Below, piece after piece: positions 1-7,376 of a stretch of 11,272 nucleotides of DNA. How positions within the stretch are numbered: position 1 is the stretch's first letter; every line of letters begins with the position of its first letter. Made by a program: the position numbers and the translations under genes. This DNA comes from Pyrinomonadaceae bacterium (GTDB taxonomy: Bacteria > Acidobacteriota > Blastocatellia > Pyrinomonadales > Pyrinomonadaceae). The notes beneath the pieces were generated by a model that worked only from the letters and a program-made list of their open reading frames with translations, did no database searches and was not told the DNA's origin. The DNA lies in the NCBI GenBank assembly GCA_013813825.1, contig JACCRA010000179.1, forward strand, positions 1 through 11,272, read 5' to 3'.

Positions 1-1
1 C

Positions 2-781
2 CCGTACCTCGTCGAACACTACCCGGACTTTTATCTCAACATGGGCTTGGCGACCGAGAATGTTGCGCGCAAGTATGAAGTCTCGCGCGAGGAACAGGAC
101 GCCTTCGCTTTGCAGTCGCACCAACGCGCCGCCGCCGCGCAAGAGGCGGGCAAGTTCGACGACGAGATCGTGCCGCTCACCGTCACGCTCGAAGAGTTGG
201 ATGAGCGCGGGCGCAAGTCGCGACGCGAAGTGAAATTCGACAAGGACGAGGGCGTTCGGCGCGACACGTCGGAAGAAGGTTTGGCGAAGCTGAAGCCGGC
301 GTTTCACGTCAAGGGGACAATCACGGCCGGCAACGCCTCGCAGATGTCGGACGGCGCGGCGGCGGCCGTCGTGATGTCGGACGAGCGGGCGCGCGCGCTC
401 GGCCTGCAACCGCTGGCGCGCTTCGTCGCCTACGCCACCGCTGGCTGCGCGCCGGAGGAGATGGGCATTGGTCCCGTCGGCGCGATTCCAAAGGTCTTAA
501 AGATCGCCGGGCTGACGCTCGAACAGATCGACTTGATCGAACTCAACGAAGCCTTCGCCGCGCAAAGTCTCGCGGTCATCAAGACGCTCGGCCTCGATCC
601 TGAAAAGGTCAACGTCAATGGCGGTGCCATCGCGCTCGGCCACCCGCTCGGCTGCACGGGCGCGAAGCTGACGGCAAGCGTGCTGCGCGAACTTGAGCGC
701 CGGGGCGGGCGTTACGCGATGGTCACGATGTGCGTTGGCGGCGGCATGGGCGCAGCCGGAATTTTTGAGAGATCGATGTAG
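2..781 (+). CDS. Acetyl-CoA C-acyltransferase (thiolase), C-terminal part, 5' end outside window
   Basis: This is a thiolase of fatty-acid beta-oxidation, which cleaves 3-ketoacyl-CoA with CoA to give acetyl-CoA and a shortened acyl-CoA (or runs in reverse as an acetyl-CoA acetyltransferase). The reading frame is open from base 2, so the 259 residues seen are the C-terminal two-thirds of a protein of roughly 390. The N-terminal nucleophilic Cys lies outside the window. Visible family motifs are the LNEAFAAQ loop (about 541-561), [12 protein letters not shown] with the catalytic His at 641-643, and the C-terminal CVGGGMG with the second catalytic Cys at 731-733. An acyl-CoA dehydrogenase follows on the same strand, as in the fadN-fadA-fadE order of Bacillus, so a FadA role is likely. 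Substrate chain length cannot be judged. The last codons and the stop lie in a strong hairpin. Confidence 0.95.
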   Translation, partial: PYLVEHYPDFYLNMGLATENVARKYEVSREEQDAFALQSHQRAAAAQEAGKFDDEIVPLTVTLEELDERGRKSRREVKFDKDEGVRRDTSEEGLAKLKPAFHVKGTITAGNASQMSDGAAAAVVMSDERARALGLQPLARFVAYATAGCAPEEMGIGPVGAIPKVLKIAGLTLEQIDLIELNEAFAAQSLAVIKTLGLDPEKVNVNGGAIALGHPLGCTGAKLTASVLRELERRGGRYAMVTMCVGGGMGAAGIFERSM

Positions 782-810
782 GGGCAGGGCTAGTCCCTGC
801 CCCTACATCG
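774..810. repeat. 16-bp perfect hairpin overlapping the thiolase stop codon
   Basis: Positions 774-789 and 795-810 are perfect reverse complements (16 bp) around a 5-base loop (ctagt). The left arm contains the thiolase TAG stop at 779-781. The core is GTAGGGGCAGGG / CCCTGCCCCTAC, and the right half-arm CCCTGCCCCTAC occurs again at 899-910, just before the next gene's ribosome binding site. No T-run follows, so it is not a textbook intrinsic terminator. It may attenuate transcription, protect the 3' end of the mRNA, or be one copy of a genome-wide palindrome family. Confidence 0.85.
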
Positions 811-930
811 CCGTTAAAGGCGATAGATGACGCGACATTCTATAACGCTGAAACATGTGGAATTGACATCAGTAACGACCAACGCGGGTAGGAACCAGCC
901 CTGCCCCTACAAAATGAAAGGAGCAAACAT

Positions 931-2709
931 ATGTCAGCCGTAGTCGAAGAAAAAAAGATGGTGGCGGGCGGGAGTTTCCTGATCGAGGAGAGCACGCCGG
1001 AAGATATTTTCACGCCGGAAGATTTCACCGAAGAGCACCGGATGATCGCGGAGACGACCAGACAGTTCGTCGATCAGGAAGTGCGCCCGGCGATTCCCGA
1101 TCTGGAAAAGCATAATTGGGAACTGGCGCGTGAACTCGTCGGCAAGGCCGCCGAATTAGGTTTGATCGGCGTGAACGTCCCCGAAGAGTATGGCGGGCTA
1201 GGACTTGATCAGACGAGCGGCGTGCTGGTCGGCGAAAATACCGGCCGCTCGGCCTCTTTCGCCACGACGCTCGGCGCGCAGTCCGGTATCGGGCTGTTGC
1301 CGATCATCTACTTCGGCACCGAGACGGCGAAGCAAAAGTACCTGCCGCGAATCGCGTCGGGCGAGTTAATCACCGCCTACGCGCTGACCGAGGCCGGCTC
1401 CGGATCGGACGCGCTGGCCGCCAAAGCCACCGCGCGCTTGAGCGAAGACGGCACGCACTACATTCTGAACGGCGAGAAGATGTGGATCACTAACGCGGGC
1501 TTCGCCGACATCTTCGTGATTTTCGCCAAAGTGGATGGCGACAAATTCAGCGGCTTCATCGTCGAACGCCAGCCGGGGCTGACGACCGGCGGCGAAGAGC
1601 ACAAAATGGGCATCAAGGGATCGAGCACCCGCGCCCTGATCCTCTCCGACGTGAAGACGCCGGTGGAAAATCTGTTGGGCGAAGTCGGCAAGGGCGCGAA
1701 GATCGCCTTCAACATTTTGAACATCGGCCGCTTTAAGCTCGGCGCGATGTGCAATGGCGGCATGAAACTGATGATTCACGACGCCGTGCGTTATGCTAAC
1801 GAGCGGCAGCAGTTCGGCAAGTCGATCTCAAGTTTTGGCGCGATCAAGGCGAAGCTCGCTGAGATGGCGATCAAAACGTGGGTCGGCGAGTCGGTGGTCT
1901 ATCGCACGGTCGGCCTGATTGAGACGGCCATCGGCGACACGACGAACCCGGACGCGAAACTTCGCGCCATCGAGGAATATGCCGCCGAGTGCTCGATAGT
2001 CAAAGTGTTACTGTCAGAACAATGCGACTTCGTGGCCGACGAGATGGTCCAGATTTACGGTGGCTATGGTTACTCCGCCGATTATCCGGCCGAGCAAGCC
2101 TACCGCGACTCGCGCATCAACCGCATCTTCGAGGGGACCAACGAGATCAACCGGATGCTCGTCCCCGGCATGTTGATGAAGCGCGCGATGTCGGGGCAAC
2201 TGGCGCTCCTTCCCGCCGCGCAAAAATTGATGGACGAAGTCTTGTCACCGTCCATCCCGAGTCTCGATGAAGATGAGGCTGTCCTGGCCGCCGAACTCAA
2301 GCTCGCGCAAAACGCGAAAAAAGTTGGCTTAATGGTGTTGGGGACAGCGGCGCAGAAGTACATGTTGGCGCTCTCCGAACAGCAAGAGATTCTGATGGGC
2401 GTCGCCGACATCGTTATCGATGCTTTCGCGATGGAGTCCGCCATCCTGCGGGCGCAGAAGATGGCTGCGGCACAAGGTGAAGAAGCGGCGGCGCGTTACC
2501 TCGATATGGTGCGCGTCTTCTGCAACGACGCCGTCGAGCGCGTCGAGATGCACGCCAAGAATACGCTGGCTGCGATGGCCGAAGGCGACGAGTTGCGGAC
2601 GCTCCTCGCCGCGTTGCGCCGTTTCACCAAGCTCACGCCGATTAACACCGTCGCCGCACGCCAGCGCATCGCCGATGTGCTGATCAAGGCGAACAAGTAT
2701 GCTTATTAA
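931..2709 (+). CDS. Acyl-CoA dehydrogenase, long form (592 aa)
   Basis: This is an FAD-dependent acyl-CoA dehydrogenase that makes the trans-2 double bond in the first oxidative step of beta-oxidation and passes electrons to electron-transfer flavoprotein. The ATG is supported by AAAGGAG at 918-924, six bases upstream. After an N-terminal extension of about 35 residues, the dehydrogenase core covers roughly residues 35-420. It shows the FAD/substrate motif YALTEAGSGSD (residues 150-160), GEKMWITNAG, and ERQQFGKSISSFGAIK. The sequence RIFEGTNEIN places the probable catalytic base at Glu401. The remaining 170 or so residues are an extra, mostly helical and Ala-rich C-terminal domain, as in B. 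subtilis FadE and unlike the roughly 380-residue short forms. It lies 149 bases after the thiolase on the same strand, so co-expression is likely, although a hairpin separates them. Confidence 0.95.
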   Translation: MSAVVEEKKMVAGGSFLIEESTPEDIFTPEDFTEEHRMIAETTRQFVDQEVRPAIPDLEKHNWELARELVGKAAELGLIGVNVPEEYGGLGLDQTSGVLVGENTGRSASFATTLGAQSGIGLLPIIYFGTETAKQKYLPRIASGELITAYALTEAGSGSDALAAKATARLSEDGTHYILNGEKMWITNAGFADIFVIFAKVDGDKFSGFIVERQPGLTTGGEEHKMGIKGSSTRALILSDVKTPVENLLGEVGKGAKIAFNILNIGRFKLGAMCNGGMKLMIHDAVRYANERQQFGKSISSFGAIKAKLAEMAIKTWVGESVVYRTVGLIETAIGDTTNPDAKLRAIEEYAAECSIVKVLLSEQCDFVADEMVQIYGGYGYSADYPAEQAYRDSRINRIFEGTNEINRMLVPGMLMKRAMSGQLALLPAAQKLMDEVLSPSIPSLDEDEAVLAAELKLAQNAKKVGLMVLGTAAQKYMLALSEQQEILMGVADIVIDAFAMESAILRAQKMAAAQGEEAAARYLDMVRVFCNDAVERVEMHAKNTLAAMAEGDELRTLLAALRRFTKLTPINTVAARQRIADVLIKANKYAY

Positions 2710-2740
2710 AAGGCAGAAGATTGGCGGGTAGCAGCCCCAG

Positions 2741-2805
2741 CAAGCCCCGGTAGGGGCGAAAGAAATTTCGTTGACGCCTATTTCTTTCGCCCCTACCGGG
2801 GCTTG
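2741..2805. repeat. 26-bp perfect inverted repeat (long hairpin)
   Basis: Bases 2741-2766 and 2780-2805 are perfect reverse complements over 26 bp, with a 13-base loop. The outer half is CAAGCCCCGGTAGGGGC and the inner half is GAAAGAAAT. It begins 31 bases after the acyl-CoA dehydrogenase stop, where it could end transcription, but no clear T-run follows. Its GTAGGGGC core is shared with the hairpin at 774-810, which suggests a repeat family rather than a one-off terminator. Confidence 0.9.
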
Positions 2806-2824
2806 AATTTATTTCCCGTCACTA

Positions 2825-2846
2825 ACCCACGGCTCACGCCGTGGGT
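2825..2846. repeat. 9-bp hairpin ACCCACGGC / GCCGTGGGT
   Basis: ACCCACGGC (2825-2833) pairs with GCCGTGGGT (2838-2846) around the loop TCAC. It is the second of three consecutive palindromes between the acyl-CoA dehydrogenase and the MBL-fold gene. It may be part of an interspersed repeat module. Confidence 0.75.
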
Positions 2847-2857
2847 ACTGCTCTAAC

Positions 2858-2870
2858 GCCCCTCCGGGGC
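2858..2870. repeat. Short GC hairpin GCCCC / GGGGC
   Basis: GCCCC (2858-2862) and GGGGC (2866-2870) flank a 3-base loop. This is the third palindrome of the cluster and ends 33 bases before the next start codon. On its own a 5-bp arm is weak; its position next to two stronger palindromes is why it is listed. Confidence 0.5.
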
Positions 2871-2903
2871 TGACGAAGCCGCGCTCTTAAAGTCGAATAC
2901 CTC

Positions 2904-3875
<972 letters not shown>

Positions 3876-3936
3876 AGCTCTCTAAACAATAATTCACCGC
3901 AGAGGGCACGGAGGACGAACAGCAAGGATGAGGGAT

Positions 3937-3991
3937 GAAGGCGGAAGGATGAAGGACAAGACAAATACTGTCACCTCATCCTTCCGCCTTC
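3937..3991. repeat. 16-bp inverted repeat with GGATGA tandem copies
   Basis: GAAGGCGGAAGGATGA (3937-3952) is the exact reverse complement of 3976-3991, with a 23-base loop. GGATGA also occurs at 3926, 3933 and 3947, so the left arm is embedded in a degenerate purine-rich tandem repeat. The element lies between the convergent ends of the MBL-fold gene and the NTF2-like gene, where a bidirectional terminator would be expected. The preceding stretch at about 3894-3916 (caccgcagagggcacggagg) resembles an interspersed repeat seen in several bacterial groups; that comparison is from memory. Confidence 0.75.
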
Positions 3992-4025
3992 CGCCTTGCT
4001 CTTGTGCCCTTTGGGGCGAAAATTG

Positions 4026-4481
4026 TTATGACCGCTGCTTCGGTTCGGCGTGGAAAGTTTTATTGACGATTTTCCATTCGCCGTCGATCTTGAGCATCGA
4101 CATGTAATCGATGAAGCGCACGGTCGGGTAGTCGAGCAACACTTTGACCATTGCCGCGTTGCCGGTGATGTCGATTGATTCGATGCTGCGCTTACGCCCG
4201 GCTTCGTCGGCGGGCGGCTTGCCGGTGGCGCGGGCGATGTACTCTTCACTGGTCAGTTGCGCGATTTTGCCGTCGCGGATGGAGAAGAGCTTCGAGTCCG
4301 GGTGAAAGACTTTGCGGAAGTGCTCGCCTTGACCCGTCGCGTGGCCGCGGAAGTAATGCTCAATGGCCCCGCGAACGGCCGCTTCTTCCGCGCTCTGCGC
4401 CGTGGTAGTAGCAGCGGATTGGAACATGATGCCGGCGTAAATAAGCGCGACGACAAAGATTAGGATCCCGATTTTCTTCAT
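4026..4481 (-). CDS. Secreted NTF2/SnoaL-like (nuclear transport factor 2 family) protein
   Basis: This is a protein of 151 aa. Residues 1-28 form a signal peptide (MKK, then a hydrophobic run, then a small-residue stretch before AQSAEEA), so it is probably exported or lipid-free periplasmic. The rest is a single NTF2-like alpha+beta cone: an opening helix (EEAAVRGAIEHYFRGHATG), the FHPDSKLF strand, the SIESIDITGNAAMVKVLLDY sheet, and the closing MLKIDGEWKIVNKTFHAEP, which is typical of the SnoaL/putative lumazine-binding group. No catalytic residues can be assigned. The frame is open further upstream, but the ATG at 4481 is chosen because AAGGAGAT sits just before it and it opens the signal peptide. 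It starts 34 bases after the stop of the membrane acyltransferase-like gene, so the two probably form one transcript. Confidence 0.85.
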   Translation of the reverse strand: MKKIGILIFVVALIYAGIMFQSAATTTAQSAEEAAVRGAIEHYFRGHATGQGEHFRKVFHPDSKLFSIRDGKIAQLTSEEYIARATGKPPADEAGRKRSIESIDITGNAAMVKVLLDYPTVRFIDYMSMLKIDGEWKIVNKTFHAEPKQRS

Positions 4482-4515
4482 GATTGATCTCCTTGCAGTG
4501 GTTTCGCTTTTCAAT

Positions 4516-5787
4516 TCATAAATAACTGAGCCACGTCGAACGGCGGTGGCGCTCTTTGACGCCGGCGAACCAGCGGCTGGCCGGGTAGAGCAAAAGGACA
4601 ACCGCGCCGATCCAGACGAGATAGACAACGACGAGGCCGTATCCGTAGCCGGGCGGCGGTTGGTTGTTGGCCGCCAGTTCAAAGACTTGGTTGCCGTAGC
4701 GACCGTAAGCGAAAATTATCGCCAGCAAATGCAGCAGCGGGATGTGCAGCAGATAATAAAAGAGCGGCACGCGCCCGAAGGTGACGAAAAAACGCGCGAG
4801 GGGACCAGTCCACCGCTCCAGGAGCGGCAGGAGCGCGATTGCCGGCCCCAGAGTCATCAGCAAGAACAGCAAAGACGGCGGGTACTTCTGGCAGTTCAGG
4901 AAAGACAGCAGCGTGTCCAGCGGCGTCTGCTGAACCGCCCACGGCTGCGGATCGCCGTAGAAGTTCGTGAGGCGCAGGACGACGAAAATTGCCGTCAGGC
5001 CGAGTCCGAGACGCAGTAAGATTTTTCGCCGCCGTACTTGCTCGAATAGCAGCAAGCGACCGAAACCGTAGCCCGCCGCCATCACGCCGATCCAAGGGAT
5101 TAGTGGGTACTGCACCAAGAACATGAAACCGGAGCGGTGCTCGATTGGTCCCTGCACGTGCAGCACCCGCCAGAGCCAGCCAAGCGCGCCGAAACTTTCG
5201 GGACCGACGCGGTCGAGCAGATTGTGGCCGGCGATCATCGTGACGCCGAACGCCGCCAACGCCCACAGCGGCAGGTAAATCAGCGCCGCCAACGCCAGCA
5301 TTGACCATCCCAGGGCCCAGATCACCTGCACGAAGATGAAGTCGGCGAGGTTTAACTCGAAGAACCAGCCGAAGCGCACGACGGTCAACTCCAAGAAAAT
5401 GAGCCACACGCCGCGCGTCAGCAAGAACCAAGAAAGTTGCGGCTTTGTCTTGCCGCGCGAGAGCGAGAGGAACGCGCCCGTGCCGGCGAGGAAGACGAAG
5501 ACGGGCGCGCAGAAGTGAGTGATCCAGCGCGTCAAAAAAAGCGCCGGTGTGGTTTTCGTCAAATCGGTCGGATCGAAGAGCAGTGCCCCGCTGTGGAAGA
5601 AGTCGCGTGTGTGGTCGAGCGCCATAATCACCATCACGAGGCCGCGCAAGAGATCGACGGCATCGAGCCGCGTCCGTGCGCCGACGCTTGTCACGTCGCG
5701 CTCGCCGGTGGTGACGGGCGCGATTGGCGATTCCAACACGGCCACGTCCGCCGAGAGTTGAGAGTTGGCGGGCAAAGTTCCTGACAT
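4516..5787 (-). CDS. DUF1624 / heparan-alpha-glucosaminide N-acetyltransferase-like membrane protein
   Basis: This is an integral membrane protein of 423 aa. After a hydrophilic N-terminus of 40 residues comes the family signature RLDAVDLLRGLVMVIMALDH (residues 40-59), which opens the HGSNAT-type domain: a conserved Asp, LRG, and a His in the first membrane segment. About ten hydrophobic segments follow, among them APVFVFLAGTGAFL, WLIFLELTVVRFGWFF, PPSLLFLLMTLGPAIALL and YGLVVVYLVWIGAVVLLLY. The family is thought to move acetyl groups across the membrane, as in human HGSNAT, but bacterial substrates are mostly unknown. The start at 5787 is preferred to the in-frame ATG-like codon at 5874, because AAGGAGG lies 6-8 bases upstream of 5787 and the extra 29 residues are Arg/Ser-rich. 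It is followed closely by the exported NTF2-like gene. Confidence 0.9.
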   Translation of the reverse strand: MSGTLPANSQLSADVAVLESPIAPVTTGERDVTSVGARTRLDAVDLLRGLVMVIMALDHTRDFFHSGALLFDPTDLTKTTPALFLTRWITHFCAPVFVFLAGTGAFLSLSRGKTKPQLSWFLLTRGVWLIFLELTVVRFGWFFELNLADFIFVQVIWALGWSMLALAALIYLPLWALAAFGVTMIAGHNLLDRVGPESFGALGWLWRVLHVQGPIEHRSGFMFLVQYPLIPWIGVMAAGYGFGRLLLFEQVRRRKILLRLGLGLTAIFVVLRLTNFYGDPQPWAVQQTPLDTLLSFLNCQKYPPSLLFLLMTLGPAIALLPLLERWTGPLARFFVTFGRVPLFYYLLHIPLLHLLAIIFAYGRYGNQVFELAANNQPPPGYGYGLVVVYLVWIGAVVLLLYPASRWFAGVKERHRRSTWLSYL

Positions 5788-5990
5788 GTCGAGCCTCCTT
5801 CTCTGGCCTGCTCTGGCGTTTGAACTCTGTCTGGCGTCAGAGAAAATCAAGCGAGGCGTTATTGCGCTTGCCACTTAAACGAAAGGTCGCGGCGGTTGGT
5901 TTTAATAAATCGTTCGCCCCACATCGCCCGCGGAAAAGCCGGCGGCGGCGGTCGTCTCCAAGAATTTAGAACTCCCTGCCCGATGTGGCT

Positions 5991-6536
5991 TCACTTGATG
6001 ATCTCAAACTCGAAAAAGATCGTCTTGCCCCGAATCACGAAGCACAGGTATTGCTCCCAGAAGCGGCGGAAGAAGCGCAGGGCAGGGTAGCGGTTGCAAC
6101 TGTTGACGAGCAACTCGAAGCCGACGAGACGCCACAGCTTCAGCATCGTGACGCGGATCAGGCGCGGGCGCAGGCGGACGTGACTGTAGAAGTCGAAGTC
6201 GGGGCGGTCGTTCGTGAAGTAGGTGAAGGATTCGGTCGTCAGATGCCGGCGGTGAGTCGGGTCGGTGTAGGAAGCGATGTCGGAAAAGTGCGGCGTGTCG
6301 AGGCGGATGAGCGCACCAGGCTTCCCGATGCGGTGCAACTCGGCGATGACGGCCAGCACATCATTGACGTGCTCGATCACCTGATTGCCGACGAGCAGAT
6401 CAAACTCGTTGTCGGGGAATGGGTATGGCACGTCGTCCAAGTCGTGGATGACATTGGCCCCGGTGCGCGGGTTATTGTCGAGGCCGATGCTGCCGGGCGT
6501 CTTATGCTTGCCGCAGCCGATGTCGAGAATTTTCAT
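5991..6536 (-). CDS. Class I SAM-dependent methyltransferase (short form)
   Basis: This is a Rossmann-fold methyltransferase of 181 aa. Motif I begins almost at the N-terminus (ILDIGCGKHKTPGSIGLD, residues 3-20). FDLLVGNQVIEHV (45-57) is the post-I/motif II region, and LDTPHFS (79-85) is followed by YTDPTHRRHLTTESF, a feature of a Methyltransf_11-like group often found in polysaccharide and envelope clusters. The substrate is unknown. The N-terminus is short, but the family usually starts this way, so truncation is not implied. No strong Shine-Dalgarno precedes the ATG at 6536. The gene begins 30 bases after the toxin stop on the same strand, so it may be read from the toxin-antitoxin transcript. 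A 203-base gap without an evident gene separates it from the next - strand gene. Confidence 0.9.
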   Translation of the reverse strand: MKILDIGCGKHKTPGSIGLDNNPRTGANVIHDLDDVPYPFPDNEFDLLVGNQVIEHVNDVLAVIAELHRIGKPGALIRLDTPHFSDIASYTDPTHRRHLTTESFTYFTNDRPDFDFYSHVRLRPRLIRVTMLKLWRLVGFELLVNSCNRYPALRFFRRFWEQYLCFVIRGKTIFFEFEIIK

Positions 6537-6566
6537 TACGTGCCGGTGCTACGAGAAGGGAACGCT

Positions 6567-6839
6567 TCAGAGCACACCAACAATTTTGGCGCGCGGAGCG
6601 ACAACCAGAAACCCGATCCTGATTAAAGATTCCGCCTTCAAGCCGCTTGCAACAAAATCCGCATCGTTTGGAGAAATCACTTCATCGAAATCTCTGGGGG
6701 CTTGGCGTAGCTGCGTGCTCACACCACAAACAAGCACGTCGCGGAAAGGCGGCATCTCACGTAAGATAATGGCCGGACGATGCTTGACCACTCCATCAGC
6801 TTGCGGCATCGGCACGACGATGCCATCACCTTCCTTCAT
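6567..6839 (-). CDS. PemK/MazF-family toxin of a type II toxin-antitoxin system
   Basis: This 90-residue protein is read as a MazF/PemK endoribonuclease. Its opening (MKEGDGIVVPMPQADG) and KHRPAIIL (residues 19-26, with Arg21 in the usual RP position) match the GDIVLVPFP...RPAVVL pattern. VCGVSTQ (37-43, Thr42) corresponds to the second active-site strand, and SLIRIGFLVVAPRAKIVG is the typical C-terminal end. Family members cut mRNA or tRNA, often at specific sites. The ATG at 6839 lies inside the last codons of the antitoxin, giving a 14-base overlap (6826-6839) and probable translational coupling. The frame extends upstream to 6887, but those residues are a shadow of the antitoxin. The first loop has an extra Gly (GDGIVV) compared with the usual pattern. 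Its target sequence cannot be predicted. Confidence 0.85.
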   Translation of the reverse strand: MKEGDGIVVPMPQADGVVKHRPAIILREMPPFRDVLVCGVSTQLRQAPRDFDEVISPNDADFVASGLKAESLIRIGFLVVAPRAKIVGVL

Positions 6840-7065
6840 ATTCAGGATTCGCCTCTTTGATTGAATCCAACGAATACTCCGGCTCATCTTCGCCGTAAGC
6901 CCGTGCCAAACTTTCTAACGAAAGCCGCGCCCATTCTTCACGTTCTTCATCTGAAGGTTTTGGTAAGACGGTAATAATTAGCTCCACGTTTGGTTCAAGT
7001 TCAAATGGCTCATCCAGCAAAATCTGGTTGCCGTCAAAATGAGCGCGCAAAGTTTTGGTTTCCAT
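6826..7065 (-). CDS. Antitoxin partner of the PemK/MazF toxin
   Basis: This is a 79-residue acidic protein. The first 30 or so residues (TLRAHFDGNQILLDEPFELEPN, then a beta strand VELIITVLP) look like a small beta-rich dimerisation/DNA-binding domain, reminiscent of DUF104/AF2212-type or AbrB-like antitoxins. The rest is a charged helix (DEEREEWARLSLESLARAYG) and a tail (EPEYSLDSIKEANPEYEGR) of the kind that neutralises toxins. I do not recognise a specific named family. The ATG at 7065 is chosen because GGAGG lies 9 bases upstream; the TTG nine bases further up would overlap that site. It immediately precedes and overlaps the toxin, which is the main reason for the call. Base composition is more AT-rich than the flanking housekeeping-type genes, which suggests acquisition by transfer. 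Confidence 0.8.
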   Translation of the reverse strand: METKTLRAHFDGNQILLDEPFELEPNVELIITVLPKPSDEEREEWARLSLESLARAYGEDEPEYSLDSIKEANPEYEGR

Positions 7066-7086
7066 AAGCAGCAACCTCCGGCAAAG

Positions 7087-7115
7087 ATGTTACAAGCCTT
7101 TCTTTTGTGATCCAA
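7087..7115 (-). promoter_or_regulatory. Candidate sigma70-type promoter of the toxin-antitoxin operon
   Basis: On the - strand, TTGGAT (7110-7115) and TAACAT (7087-7092) are 17 bases apart and match -35 and -10 consensus at 3 and 4 of 6 positions. Transcription would start near 7080, about 15 bases before the antitoxin start codon, which is tight but leaves the GGAGG site in the transcript. The match is modest and unproven. Confidence 0.3.
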
Positions 7116-7199
7116 ATACGCAAGATTAGAGACGCCGAACGCCCGGCATTGTATGTTGACTGAAGCGCGCTGAGGCGACAAGCTGTCAGCCGCAGACGA

Positions 7200-7356
7200 G
7201 GCGGCGGTGAGGCGGTGCCCGGCATCCGGCTTCAAAGCCCGAGGGTGAGATGAAGCCCCCGCCGCCGCCATCCTTGCGCGCACCCACAAGGCCGGACAGT
7301 ATCTGAGGCCGCTCCCTCGAGAGCTGAGCCTGCATGAGCCAGGCTGGCCGGGAGCC
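7200..7356 (+). ncRNA. Candidate bridge-RNA region upstream of the IS110 transposase
   Basis: IS110-group elements are known to encode a structured bridge RNA in the non-coding end upstream of the transposase, with loops that pair with target and donor DNA. Here the roughly 200 bases before the ATG contain two nested stem-loops. In the first, GGCGGCGG (7200-7207) pairs with CCGCCGCC (7262-7269) and encloses GGCTTCA (7228-7234) paired with TGAAGCC (7251-7257). In the second, GCTCCC (7311-7316) pairs with GGGAGC (7350-7355) and encloses AGCCTG (7327-7332) paired with CAGGCT (7340-7345). Position, size and fold fit, but guide loops cannot be assigned without the element ends and target site. This entry also describes the 311-base gap between antitoxin and transposase. 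Confidence 0.3.
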
Positions 7357-7376
7357 GCACTATCAGGCGTCCTCCG

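Noticed and set aside
863..895. TTGACA at 863-868 as a -35 box for the acyl-CoA dehydrogenase
   Set aside because: No acceptable -10 hexamer lies 16-18 bases downstream. The TATAAC at 841-846 lies upstream of it, on the wrong side. Kept only as a remark.
5985..6626. 213-codon + strand open frame opposite the short methyltransferase
   Set aside because: The - strand has clear SAM-binding motifs; this frame shows no motif and spans the end of the toxin gene.
7141..7225. Direct repeat GCCCGGCAT at 7141-7149 and 7217-7225 as an insertion-site duplication
   Set aside because: Both copies lie on the same side of the transposase, so they cannot be a target duplication of the element; probably chance in GC-rich DNA.
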